Source of the DNA: JACMQX01 sp044225675 | Lineage (GTDB): Bacteria > Pseudomonadota > Gammaproteobacteria > Burkholderiales > Burkholderiaceae_C | Direction of reading: 5' to 3' | DNA: 59,751 nucleotides | Assembly (NCBI GenBank): GCA_044225675.1 | Contig: JBGAIH010000033.1 | Coordinates: 1-59,751 of the forward strand | The notes under the pieces: model-generated | What the model was told of the DNA's origin: nothing | Seen by the model: the letters and a program-made list of their open reading frames with translations, nothing else | The model's database searches: none | Shown here: in pieces, positions 7,325 to 17,037 of the stretch | Layout of the letters: each line of letters opens with the position of its first letter | Position numbering within the stretch: the stretch's first letter is position 1 | Position numbers and translations under genes: made by a program

Positions 7325-8668
7325 TCAAAAACGCTTGCCCATGCGCTTCATCATCTTCATGAGGCCGCCGCCCTTCATCTTCTTCATCATGTCCTGCATC
7401 TGCTCGAACTCCTTGAGCAGGCGGTTGACGTCCTGAACCTGCACACCCGCGCCGGCGGCGATGCGGCGCTTGCGGGTGGCCTTGATGAGGTCGGGCTTGC
7501 GACGCTCCAGCGGCGTCATGCTCTGGATGATGCCTTCCTTGCGGCGCACGTCCTTTTCGGCGCGGTTGAGGTCGACCTCGCCGGCCTTGGCCGCCATCTG
7601 CGCCGGCAGCTTGTCGACGAAGCTGGCAAGGCCGCCCATGCTCTTCATCTGCTGGAGCTGCCCGAGAAAGTCCTCCAGGTCGAAGCCGCCGCCGCTCTTG
7701 ACCTTGGCCGCGAGCTTCTGCGCCGCTTCCATGTCGACGCCCGCGGTGACCTGCTCGACCAGCGCCACGATGTCGCCCATGCCGAGGATGCGGCCGGCGT
7801 GGCGCTCGGCGTCGAAGACTTCGAGCCCGTCGATCTTCTCGCTCGTGCCGGCGAACTTGATCGGCGCGCCGGTGATCTGCCGCACCGAGAGCGCGGCGCC
7901 GCCGCGCGAGTCGCCGTCGGTCTTGGTGAGGATGATGCCGGTGAGCGGCAGCGCCTCCTTGAAGGCCTTGGCGGTGTTGACCGCGTCCTGGCCCTGCATG
8001 GCATCGACGACGAACAGGGTCTCCACGGGCTTCAGGGCCGCGTGCAGGTCCTTGATCTCGCGCATCAGCGCCTCGTCGATGGCGAGCCGGCCGGCGGTGT
8101 CGACCAGCAGGACGTCGAAGAAGTGCTTGCGCGCGTAGTCGAGCGCGGCGTGGGCGATGTCCACCGGCTTCTGGTCGGCCGTGCTCGGGAACCACTCGGC
8201 ACCGGCCTGGGCGGTCACCGTCTTCAGCTGCTCGATGGCAGCCGGGCGATACACGTCGCCCGAGACGGTGAGCACCTTCTTCTTGCGCTTGGTGATGAGG
8301 TGGCGCGCCAGCTTGGCCGTGGTGGTGGTCTTGCCCGCGCCCTGCAGGCCGGCCATCAGGATCACGGCGGGCGGCTGCGCCGCAAGATTGATGTCGCTGA
8401 CGCCCTCGCCCATGGTGGCGGCGAGCTCGCGGTTGACGATGCCCACCAGCGCCTGGCCCGGCGTGAGCGATGCCAGCACCTCCTGGCCCAGCGCCTTGTC
8501 CTTGACGCGGGCAATGAAGTCGCGCACCACGGGCAATGCCACGTCCGCCTCGAGCAGCGCCATGCGGACTTCGCGCAGCATGTCCTGGACGTTGTCTTCG
8601 GTGATGCGCGCCTGGCCGCGCAACTGCTGGACCAGGCGGGAGAGTTTGTCTGTGAGGGCGGATGCCAT
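7325..8668 (-). CDS. ffh: Signal recognition particle protein Ffh
   Basis: Ffh is the SRP54 GTPase that, with 4.5S RNA, binds signal sequences on ribosomes and hands them to FtsY at the membrane. The 447-residue protein has the N-terminal helical domain, the G domain with P-loop GLQGAGKTTTTAKLA, DVLLVDTAGRLAIDE and TKTDGDSRGGAAL, and the Met-rich M domain ending in KKMKGGGLMKMMKRMGKRF. Length and order are normal. The start at MASALTDKLSRL follows GGCTACCTCC with purine-rich context. It is divergent from the CcsA-like gene with 43 bases between them, so the two promoters must overlap. Confidence 0.97.
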   Translation of the reverse strand: MASALTDKLSRLVQQLRGQARITEDNVQDMLREVRMALLEADVALPVVRDFIARVKDKALGQEVLASLTPGQALVGIVNRELAATMGEGVSDINLAAQPPAVILMAGLQGAGKTTTTAKLARHLITKRKKKVLTVSGDVYRPAAIEQLKTVTAQAGAEWFPSTADQKPVDIAHAALDYARKHFFDVLLVDTAGRLAIDEALMREIKDLHAALKPVETLFVVDAMQGQDAVNTAKAFKEALPLTGIILTKTDGDSRGGAALSVRQITGAPIKFAGTSEKIDGLEVFDAERHAGRILGMGDIVALVEQVTAGVDMEAAQKLAAKVKSGGGFDLEDFLGQLQQMKSMGGLASFVDKLPAQMAAKAGEVDLNRAEKDVRRKEGIIQSMTPLERRKPDLIKATRKRRIAAGAGVQVQDVNRLLKEFEQMQDMMKKMKGGGLMKMMKRMGKRF

Positions 8669-8711
8669 GGAGGTAGCCCGGTGAAGCGAGCGTAGGGCTT
8701 AAACTGTGACC

Positions 8712-9512
8712 ATGATTCTAGCGAGTGCGTCTCCCGTCGGCATTGCGCTGGGCCTTGCGGCCTCGCTGGCGTATGCGCTGCCCGCTGCGGTGGCCGGCCG
8801 GCTGGGCGCCCGGGGTGCGCGTGCGGCCCTGCTCGCTGCCTGGCTGCTGCATGCCGCTTTGCTGGCCTGGGGCCTGCTCGGGGATCTGCCGCGCTTTGGC
8901 TGGGCGCCCGCCCTGTCGGTCACGGCCTGGCTGGTGCTCACGGTGTATGCCGTGGAGAGCCAGTTCTTCCCGCACATGCAGGCGCGGCTCACGCTCGCCG
9001 GCCTCGGAGCCCTGGCGGTGCTGCTGTCGCTGGCCTTCCCCGGCACGCCGCTGCATGCCTCGGCCTCGCCGTGGGCGCCGCTGCATACGGCGCTGGGCAT
9101 CGCGTCCTATGGGCTGTTCGGCGCGGCCGTCGTGCATGCCTGGCTCACGCGCAACGCGGAAAAGCAGATCCGCCTGGCCGCCGATCCGCACAGCGGCGTG
9201 CCGCTGCTCACGCTGGAGCGCCTGACCTACCGCTTCGTGCTGGCCGGCTTCATCCTGCTGTCGGCCACACTGCTGGCCGGCTGGCTGTTCAGCGAGTCGG
9301 GCGGTGCGGGCCGCAGCTTCCGGCCGGACCACAAGACGGTGTTCTCGCTGCTGTCATGGGTCGTGTTCGCCGTGCTGCTGGCCGGCCGCGCCCGTTTCGG
9401 CTGGCGCGGCCGGCGCGCGCGCACCGTGCTGTATGCCGGTGCGTTGCTGCTGCTGCTGGCCTACGTCGGCTCGCGCTTCGTGCTCGAGACCGTGCTGGGG
9501 CGGGCCGCATGA
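8712..9512 (+). CDS. CcsA/YpjD-like inner-membrane cytochrome c assembly protein
   Basis: The 266-residue protein is almost wholly membrane helices (about eight), with the family pattern WAPLHTALGIASYGLFG and GGAGRSFRPDHKTVFSLLSW and conserved histidines at the membrane surface. It matches the CcsA/HemX/YpjD group; CcsA proper handles haem for cytochrome c maturation, but the role of the YpjD-like subgroup next to ffh is not established. The ATG at 8712 is used; a GTG two codons earlier is possible. The stop overlaps the next start as ATGA, showing coupling with the small gene that follows. Confidence 0.85.
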   Translation: MILASASPVGIALGLAASLAYALPAAVAGRLGARGARAALLAAWLLHAALLAWGLLGDLPRFGWAPALSVTAWLVLTVYAVESQFFPHMQARLTLAGLGALAVLLSLAFPGTPLHASASPWAPLHTALGIASYGLFGAAVVHAWLTRNAEKQIRLAADPHSGVPLLTLERLTYRFVLAGFILLSATLLAGWLFSESGGAGRSFRPDHKTVFSLLSWVVFAVLLAGRARFGWRGRRARTVLYAGALLLLLAYVGSRFVLETVLGRAA

Positions 9513-9751
9513 AGTACCTGGTGGTGCTGGCGATCCTGTTCGTGGGTTTCTGGCTGTGGCGCAGCAACCGCCCCGGCCTGCGTGACGGCACGGACCGATC
9601 GAGCCGGCAGAGCGCCAGCCCGCCGCCGGCCGCGCCGCAGGACATGGTGGCCTGCTCGCTGTGCCAGCTTCACGTGCCGCGCGCCGAGGCCCTGCCGGGG
9701 CTGCGCGGCAGCTACTGCTGCGCCGACCACCGCCATCGTGCCGAGGCCTGA
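9509..9751 (+). CDS. Small membrane-anchored zinc-ribbon-like protein (PP0621 type)
   Basis: The 80-residue protein has one N-terminal membrane helix (MKYLVVLAILFVGFWLW), a polar Pro-rich linker and a C-terminal cysteine module MVACSLCQLHVP...GSYCCADHRH that looks like a small metal-binding knuckle. The pattern recalls the short conserved PP0621 family; its function is unknown to me. It overlaps the CcsA-like gene by four bases and is followed directly by the histidine kinase gene, with no spacer, so the three are very probably one operon. Confidence 0.75.
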   Translation: MKYLVVLAILFVGFWLWRSNRPGLRDGTDRSSRQSASPPPAAPQDMVACSLCQLHVPRAEALPGLRGSYCCADHRHRAEA

Positions 9752-11488
9752 ATGGCCGGCACCGGCGACACATCCTCCTGGATGGATCTGCTGGAGTCGG
9801 GGAGCCTGCGGCTGACCGAGGACTTCGCCTTCGCCCGGCTGTGGCGCGGCTTCATGACGGCGCGCGTCATGATCGCCATCGTGCTGCTGCTGCTGCAGGC
9901 CTCGATCTACGGGCTGGGGCAGTCCATGCCCGAATGGGTGCTCTGGCTGTGCACCGGCTACCTGGCGGCGGCGCTGGCCTTTCGGCTGCTCGGCCGCGCC
10001 AAGCCGCCGGGCCAGACCTTCGACACCCAATGGGTGCTGACCATCGGGATCGACCTGGTCGTCTTCAGCGCGCTTCAGCTGCTGCAGACCGGCGGGATCA
10101 ACTACACGCCGCTCTTTGCGATCCCGGTGCTGCTGGCGTCCGTGCTGGGCTCGGTGCTGCTGGCGCTGGGCACGGCCGCTGGCGTCGCCCTGCTGCTGCT
10201 GATGGACGCCTGGTGGCTGTCGCTGCAGTTCCCCGCCGAGACGACTGCACGCTTTCTGCAGTCGGGCCTGACGGGCATCGGTTTCTTCGTGGTGGCCTTC
10301 CTCGCCAACCAGCTCGCGGCGCGGCTGGCGCGCGAGGAGCAGGTGGCCCGCCGCAGCCAGCTGGCCGCGCGCGTGCAGACGCAGGTCAACGAACTGGTGA
10401 TCGAAAGCCTGGCCGACGGCGTGCTGGTGGTGGACGCCAATGGCGTGGTGCGGGCGGCCAACCCTGCGGCGCGGCGCCTGCTCGGCTCCAACGGGCCGGC
10501 CCGCAACGCGCCCTTCGTGCTGGCCGTGGAGCTGGGTTGGGAGCCGCTGGTGGACCTGGCCAGCCGCACCTTCGCGCAGCAGGTCAGCCAGACCTCCGAC
10601 ATCGCCATCACGCATCGCGGGCAGAGCCCGCGCCGCGTCCACGTGCGCACCCGCCTGACGGCGGCGCACGACGCCGGCGCCGAGAGCCTGTGCGTGATGT
10701 TCCTGCAGGACCTGCGCGAGATGGAGGCGCGCATGCGCAATGACCGTCTCGCGGCGATGGGCCGGATGTCCGCGGCCGTGGCCCACGAGATCCGCAATCC
10801 GCTGGCCGCCATCACCCAGGCCAATGCCTTGCTGGAGGAAGATCTGCAGGATCCGGCACAGCGCCAGCTCACGCTGCTGGTGCGCCAGAACGCGCAGCGC
10901 CTGTCCCGCATCGTCGACGAGGTGCTGAACATCTCGCGCGTGCAGCACCAGGCACCGCAGGCCGCGCACGGCACGCTCGCACTCGACGAGGCCGTGCGCG
11001 CGGTCTGCGACGACTGGTCTCGGCAGAACGCCTGCGGCACGCGGCTGGCCCTGCGCCCGGACGCGGCGGACGCGCAGGTGGTGTTCGACGCGGACCACCT
11101 GCGCCGTGTGCTGGTGAACCTGCTGGACAACGCGCTGCGCTATGCAAGTTCGCGTGCCGGAGCGATCGAAGTAGCCACGCGCCAGGACAATGCGGGCCAG
11201 GCCAGCCTCACCGTGTGGAGCGACGGGCAGACGCTCGAGCAGACCGTGCAGCACCACCTGTTCGAGCCTTTCTTCTCGTCCGAGAGCCGCTCCACCGGGC
11301 TGGGCCTGTACATCTGCCGCGAGCTGTGCGAGCGCCACGGCGCGATGATCGGCTACCAGCGCGCAGCGCGCAGCCCAGTCGGCGGCGGCGGCGGCGGCGA
11401 CGTCGAGGGCAACGAATTCTTCGTCTCGTTCCGGCCGCCGGCCGGCACGGGCGGCAACGCGCTGTCTTTTGACACAATACCGGTCTGA
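9752..11488 (+). CDS. PilS/NtrB-type membrane sensor histidine kinase
   Basis: The 578-residue kinase has an N-terminal block of about six membrane helices (residues about 35-190), a PAS-like region (about 215-310), then HisKA with the phospho-accepting His in AAVAHEIRNPLAAI, and a HATPase domain with NLLDNALRYA and STGLGLYICRELC. This layout matches PilS, which senses pilin in the membrane and drives sigma-54-dependent type IV pilus genes through PilR. The response regulator gene begins three bases downstream. Pilin genes are not in the window, so the PilS assignment rests on architecture and on the gene order ffh-ccsA-pilS-pilR-ampD that I associate with this group. Confidence 0.88.
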   Translation: MAGTGDTSSWMDLLESGSLRLTEDFAFARLWRGFMTARVMIAIVLLLLQASIYGLGQSMPEWVLWLCTGYLAAALAFRLLGRAKPPGQTFDTQWVLTIGIDLVVFSALQLLQTGGINYTPLFAIPVLLASVLGSVLLALGTAAGVALLLLMDAWWLSLQFPAETTARFLQSGLTGIGFFVVAFLANQLAARLAREEQVARRSQLAARVQTQVNELVIESLADGVLVVDANGVVRAANPAARRLLGSNGPARNAPFVLAVELGWEPLVDLASRTFAQQVSQTSDIAITHRGQSPRRVHVRTRLTAAHDAGAESLCVMFLQDLREMEARMRNDRLAAMGRMSAAVAHEIRNPLAAITQANALLEEDLQDPAQRQLTLLVRQNAQRLSRIVDEVLNISRVQHQAPQAAHGTLALDEAVRAVCDDWSRQNACGTRLALRPDAADAQVVFDADHLRRVLVNLLDNALRYASSRAGAIEVATRQDNAGQASLTVWSDGQTLEQTVQHHLFEPFFSSESRSTGLGLYICRELCERHGAMIGYQRAARSPVGGGGGGDVEGNEFFVSFRPPAGTGGNALSFDTIPV

Positions 11489-11490
11489 CC

Positions 11491-12973
<1,483 letters not shown>

Positions 12974-12984
<11 letters not shown>

Positions 12985-13567
12985 GGACACACCGGCCCTC
13001 TGGCAGGGCGGCTGGTACCGGTTCGCGCGGCACTGCCCGTCGCCCAATTTCGGTGCGCGGCCGGCCGGCGCGCAGATCGACCTCGTCGTGCTGCATTCCA
13101 TCAGCCTGCCGCCCGGCGAATATGGCGGCGACGAAGTCCGCCAGCTGTTCACCAACACGCTCGACTGGACGGCGCACCCCTACTTCATGCAGATCCACGG
13201 CATGCAGGTGTCGGCCCATTTCTTCATCCGCCGCGGCGGCGAACTCTGGCAGTTCGTCAGTTGCGAGGAGCGGGCCTGGCATGCGGGGGCCTCGCATTAC
13301 CGTGGCCGCGGCAACTGCAACGACGACTCGATCGGCATCGAACTCGAAGGGCTGGAAGGCCGGACCTTCACGGCGGCGCAGTACGAAAGCCTGGCCCAGG
13401 TGTGCACGGCCATTGCGCAGGGCTGGCCGGTGGTCCACGTCGCAGGCCATGAGCACGTCGCGCCGGGACGCAAGCAGGACCCGGGACCGGGCTTTGACTG
13501 GCCGCAGCTGCAGCGGGCGCTCGGCTGGCCCGATCAGTGTTTTCCCGAGGGCGTGTTGTCCCGCTGA
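12974..13567 (+). CDS. ampD: 1,6-anhydro-N-acetylmuramyl-L-alanine amidase AmpD
   Basis: AmpD is the cytoplasmic zinc amidase that cleaves the stem peptide from anhydro-muropeptides during cell-wall recycling. The protein of about 197 residues contains the amidase_2 core with zinc ligands in VVLHSISLPPG (first His), AWHAGASHYRG and GHEHVAPGRKQDPGPGFDW (His and Asp), plus NDDSIGIELEG. Length is normal. The start is uncertain: ATG at 12974 has GGTGA just upstream, while an ATG at 12959 would add five residues; both lie inside the end of the pilR-like gene, so translation is probably coupled. Confidence 0.94.
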
Positions 13568-13853
13568 GACGCTGGGGCTTCGGCTGCGAGCCGCGCATCG
13601 GCCCGGCAGAGGCACGAGCCACACGCCGCGAGGCAACACCGGCATGCGGCCCCCGCAAGCATTGATGCGGCTGCGCGAAGCAAACCCGGCTGCGATGCGC
13701 GCGGCGTCTGGCGCGGGCGCTCAAGACCGTGACGTGCAGGCCCTCCGCACGGAGTCGCTGCAAGGCCTTGATCGCTGTCAAGTCCTGCATCGCAAAGCCC
13801 TCGCGGGCGCAGGTCGGAGGGCTCTTCGCGTAAGTTTTGTTTCAGGCGGCGAT
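13568..13853. other. Intergenic stretch after ampD
   Basis: No supportable gene is seen. The stretch contains one imperfect stem (AGCCCTC near 13795 with GAGGGCT near 13820) without a T run, which may help end ampD transcription. The nrd promoter begins immediately after. Confidence 0.4.
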
Positions 13854-13901
13854 ACACTACAGGTAGTGGCTTGAATTCCCGGGACACCCTAGATATAGTG
13901 T
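13854..13901 (+). promoter_or_regulatory. nrdA promoter with tandem NrdR boxes
   Basis: Two 16-base imperfect palindromes match the NrdR consensus (acaCwAtATaTwGtgt): box 1 ACACTACAGGTAGTGG at 13854-13869 and box 2 ACCCTAGATATAGTGT at 13886-13901. Their centres are 32 bases apart, three helical turns, the spacing known for NrdR tandem sites. A sigma-70 promoter sits between and under them: TTGAAT (13871-13876), 17-base spacer, TATAGT (13894-13899) inside box 2. NrdR bound here would cover the -10 and repress when dATP/ATP signals sufficiency. nrdR itself is not in the window. Confidence 0.82.
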
Positions 13902-13997
13902 GTCAGTTCCGTGAATGCCAACACCTGAATTACCGCAGACATCCGCCGCCGCACAGTCTGCCGTCACCCACAAGAACACCCAACAAGAGGAACCGCC

Positions 13998-16916
13998 ATG
14001 CAAGCAGTTTTGAGCACGCCGACTCCTGGCGCAGCCAGCCCCGAAGTCCACAGCACCGGCCTCGCTGCCAACCCCGCCAGCAATCCATTGGCGAACTACC
14101 AGATCATCCGGCGCAATGGCGCGGTGGTCTCGTTCGAGCCCAACAAGATCGCCATCGCCATGATGAAGGCCTTCCTGGCCGTCCATGGCACGCAGGGCGC
14201 GGCCTCGGCCAGCGTGCGCGAGACGGTCGACGGCCTGACCCAGGCCGTCATCCGCGCGATGGTGCGCTCGCGCCCGGGCGGCGGCACCTTCCACATCGAA
14301 GACGTGCAGGACCAGGTCGAGCTGGGCCTGATGCGCGGCGGCCACCATGAAGTCGCCCGCGCCTATGTGCTCTACCGCGAGCGCCGCGCGCAGGAGCGCG
14401 CCGCCAAGTCCGCCCAGTCCGCGCCCAAGGCGCCCGTCCTGCACGTGATCGACGGCGGCCAGCGCGTCGAGCTGGACCTGTCGCACATCACGGGGCTGAT
14501 CACCTCGGCCTGCGCCGGCCTGGGCGCCGACATCAAGCCCGACCCGATCCTGTCGGAGACGCTGCGCAACCTGTACGACGGCGTGCCGATGGACGAGGTC
14601 TACAAGGCCTCGATCCTGGCCGCCCGCACGCTGATCGAGAAGGATCCCGACTACACCTATGCGACCGCGCGGCTGCTGATGCACACCATCCGCCGCGAGA
14701 TCCTGGGCGGTGAAGTCGCGCAGGAGGCCATGGGCGAGCGCTACCCCGAGTACTTCCCCCAATTCATCAAGAAGGGCGTCGACAACGACCTGCTCGACCG
14801 CAAGCTGCTCGAGTTCGACCTGGCCCGCCTGGGTGCGGCGCTCAAGCCCGAGCGCGACCTGACGTTCGACTACCTGGGCCTGCAGACCCTGTACGACCGC
14901 TACTTCCTGCACGTGCGCAAGACGCGCATCGAGATGCCGCAGGCCTTCTTCATGCGGGTGGCCATGGGCCTGTCGCTCAACGAGATCGACCGCGAGGCCC
15001 GCGCCATCGAGTTCTACGAGGTGCTGTCCTCGTTCGACTTCATGTCCAGCACGCCCACGCTGTTCAATTCGGGCACGCTGCGCTCGCAGCTGTCGAGCTG
15101 CTACCTGACCACCGTGCCCGACGACCTGGACGGCATCTATGAGTCCATCAAGGAAAACGCCCTGCTGTCCAAGTTCGCCGGCGGCCTGGGCAACGACTGG
15201 ACGCGCGTGCGCGCCCTGGGCTCGCACATCAAGGGCACCAACGGCGAGTCGCAGGGGGTCGTTCCCTTCCTCAAGGTCGTCAACGACACGGCCGTGGCCG
15301 TCAACCAGGGCGGCAAGCGCAAGGGCGCGGTCTGCACGTATCTGGAGACCTGGCACCTGGACATCGAGGAATTCCTGGAGCTGCGCAAGAACACCGGCGA
15401 CGACCGCCGCCGCACGCACGACATGAACACGGCCAACTGGATTCCCGACCTGTTCATGCGCCGCGTGATGGAAAAGGGCGACTGGACGCTGTTCTCGCCG
15501 TCCAACGTGCCTGACCTGCACGACAAGTTCGGCGCCGAGTTCGAGAAGGCCTACGTCGCCTACGAAGCCAAGGCCGAGCGCGGCGAGATCAAGCCGTCGC
15601 GCAAGATCCCGGCGAGCGACCTGTGGCGCAAGATGCTCACGATGCTGTTCGAGACCGGCCACCCCTGGATCACCTTCAAGGACGCCTGCAATGTGCGCTC
15701 GCCGCAGCAGCACGTGGGCGTGGTGCATTCGTCGAACCTGTGCACCGAGATCACGCTCAACACCAGCGACACCGAAACCGCCGTCTGCAACCTCGGCTCG
15801 GTGAACCTGCTGCAGCACATCAAGGACGGCGCGATCGACCACGCCAAGCTGCAAAAGACGATCACCACGGCCATGCGCATGCTCGACAACGTGATCGACG
15901 TGAACTACTACGCCGTGAAGAAGGCGCGCGACTCCAACCTGCGTCACCGTCCGGTGGGCCTGGGCATCATGTCGTTCCAGGACTGCCTCTATCAGCTGCG
16001 CATCCCCTACGCCAGCCAGGAGGCGGTCGAGTTCGCCGACAAGTCGATGGAAGCGGTCTGCTACTACGCCTACTGGGCTTCGACCGAGCTGGCCAGGGAG
16101 CGCGGCAAGTACGCCAGCTACAAGGGCTCGCTGTGGGACCGCGGCATCCTGCCGCCTGACACGCTGGAGCTGCTGGCGCGCGAGCGCGGCGGCTATGTCG
16201 AAGTCGACCGCTCCTCCACCATGGACTGGGACGCGCTGCGCAGGAAGATCGCGGCCGACGGCATGCGCAACTCCAACTGCGTGGCCATCGCGCCGACGGC
16301 GACCATCTCGAACATCATCGGCGTGGACGCCTCGATCGAGCCGTGCTTCGGCAACCTGTCGGTCAAGTCCAACCTGTCGGGCGAGTTCACCGTGATCAAC
16401 GCGCCGCTGGTGCGCGACCTCAAGCGCCTGGGTCTGTGGGACGACGTGATGGTCATGGACCTCAAGCACTTCGACGGCTCGCTGCGTCCGATCGACCGCG
16501 TGCCGCAGGACATCAAGGCGCTGTACGCCACGGCCTTCGAGGTCGAGCCGGTGTGGCTGGTGGAAGCCGCCGCACGTCGCCAGAAGTGGATCGACCAGGC
16601 GCAGTCGCTGAACATCTACATGGCCGGCGCCTCGGGCAAGAAGCTCGACGACACCTACAAGCTCGCCTGGCTGCGCGGCCTGAAGACCACCTACTACCTG
16701 CGCACGATGGCTGCAACGCACGCCGAGAAATCCACGGTGCAGGCCGGTCGTCTGAACGCCGTGTCCTCCGGCGGCGCGCCGCAAGGCGGTGGCATGAGCG
16801 CGCTCGAAGCCGCTGCTGCGGCAGCACAGGCGCAGATGGCCGAGCTGTCTGCATCGCCGGCAACCGACATCAAGTTCTGCGGCGTGGATGACCCGACGTG
16901 CGAGGCCTGTCAGTGA
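13998..16916 (+). CDS. nrdA: Class Ia ribonucleotide reductase large subunit NrdA
   Basis: NrdA reduces ribonucleoside diphosphates to deoxyribonucleotides using a radical passed from NrdB. The 972-residue protein is longer than E. coli NrdA (about 760). The extra length is mainly N-terminal: an ATP-cone allosteric domain (IIRRNGAVVSFEPNKI to VARAYVLYRERR, about residues 35-130), then a second cone-like region (VLHVIDGGQRVELDLSHITG onwards). The catalytic barrel has the active-site motif SSNLCTEI, and the C-terminus ends in a redox Cys pair, DPTCEACQ, that swings in to re-reduce the site. AAGAGGAA precedes the ATG. nrdB follows on the same strand; both should answer to the NrdR boxes upstream. 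Confidence 0.97.
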   Translation: MQAVLSTPTPGAASPEVHSTGLAANPASNPLANYQIIRRNGAVVSFEPNKIAIAMMKAFLAVHGTQGAASASVRETVDGLTQAVIRAMVRSRPGGGTFHIEDVQDQVELGLMRGGHHEVARAYVLYRERRAQERAAKSAQSAPKAPVLHVIDGGQRVELDLSHITGLITSACAGLGADIKPDPILSETLRNLYDGVPMDEVYKASILAARTLIEKDPDYTYATARLLMHTIRREILGGEVAQEAMGERYPEYFPQFIKKGVDNDLLDRKLLEFDLARLGAALKPERDLTFDYLGLQTLYDRYFLHVRKTRIEMPQAFFMRVAMGLSLNEIDREARAIEFYEVLSSFDFMSSTPTLFNSGTLRSQLSSCYLTTVPDDLDGIYESIKENALLSKFAGGLGNDWTRVRALGSHIKGTNGESQGVVPFLKVVNDTAVAVNQGGKRKGAVCTYLETWHLDIEEFLELRKNTGDDRRRTHDMNTANWIPDLFMRRVMEKGDWTLFSPSNVPDLHDKFGAEFEKAYVAYEAKAERGEIKPSRKIPASDLWRKMLTMLFETGHPWITFKDACNVRSPQQHVGVVHSSNLCTEITLNTSDTETAVCNLGSVNLLQHIKDGAIDHAKLQKTITTAMRMLDNVIDVNYYAVKKARDSNLRHRPVGLGIMSFQDCLYQLRIPYASQEAVEFADKSMEAVCYYAYWASTELARERGKYASYKGSLWDRGILPPDTLELLARERGGYVEVDRSSTMDWDALRRKIAADGMRNSNCVAIAPTATISNIIGVDASIEPCFGNLSVKSNLSGEFTVINAPLVRDLKRLGLWDDVMVMDLKHFDGSLRPIDRVPQDIKALYATAFEVEPVWLVEAAARRQKWIDQAQSLNIYMAGASGKKLDDTYKLAWLRGLKTTYYLRTMAATHAEKSTVQAGRLNAVSSGGAPQGGGMSALEAAAAAAQAQMAELSASPATDIKFCGVDDPTCEACQ

Positions 16917-17037
16917 GGTGACTCGCAGACGTCCTGCACGTCATGCGATGCAATACAGCAACACAACAAAGCAGTGATGTGAATGAACACTTTTCATTTT
17001 GCATCCCTGCTTACATAATCTGCACATTGGAAAACTT

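Noticed and set aside
5056..7362. A 768-codon plus-strand frame over the secreted protein and miaB
   Set aside because: Its product is Arg/Pro/Gly-rich and out of frame with miaB, whose catalytic motifs are intact.
13857..16784. A 975-codon open frame on the minus strand opposite nrdA
   Set aside because: Composition (Val/Arg/His/Gln/Leu with no motif) is that of an antisense shadow; nrdA on the plus strand is unambiguous.
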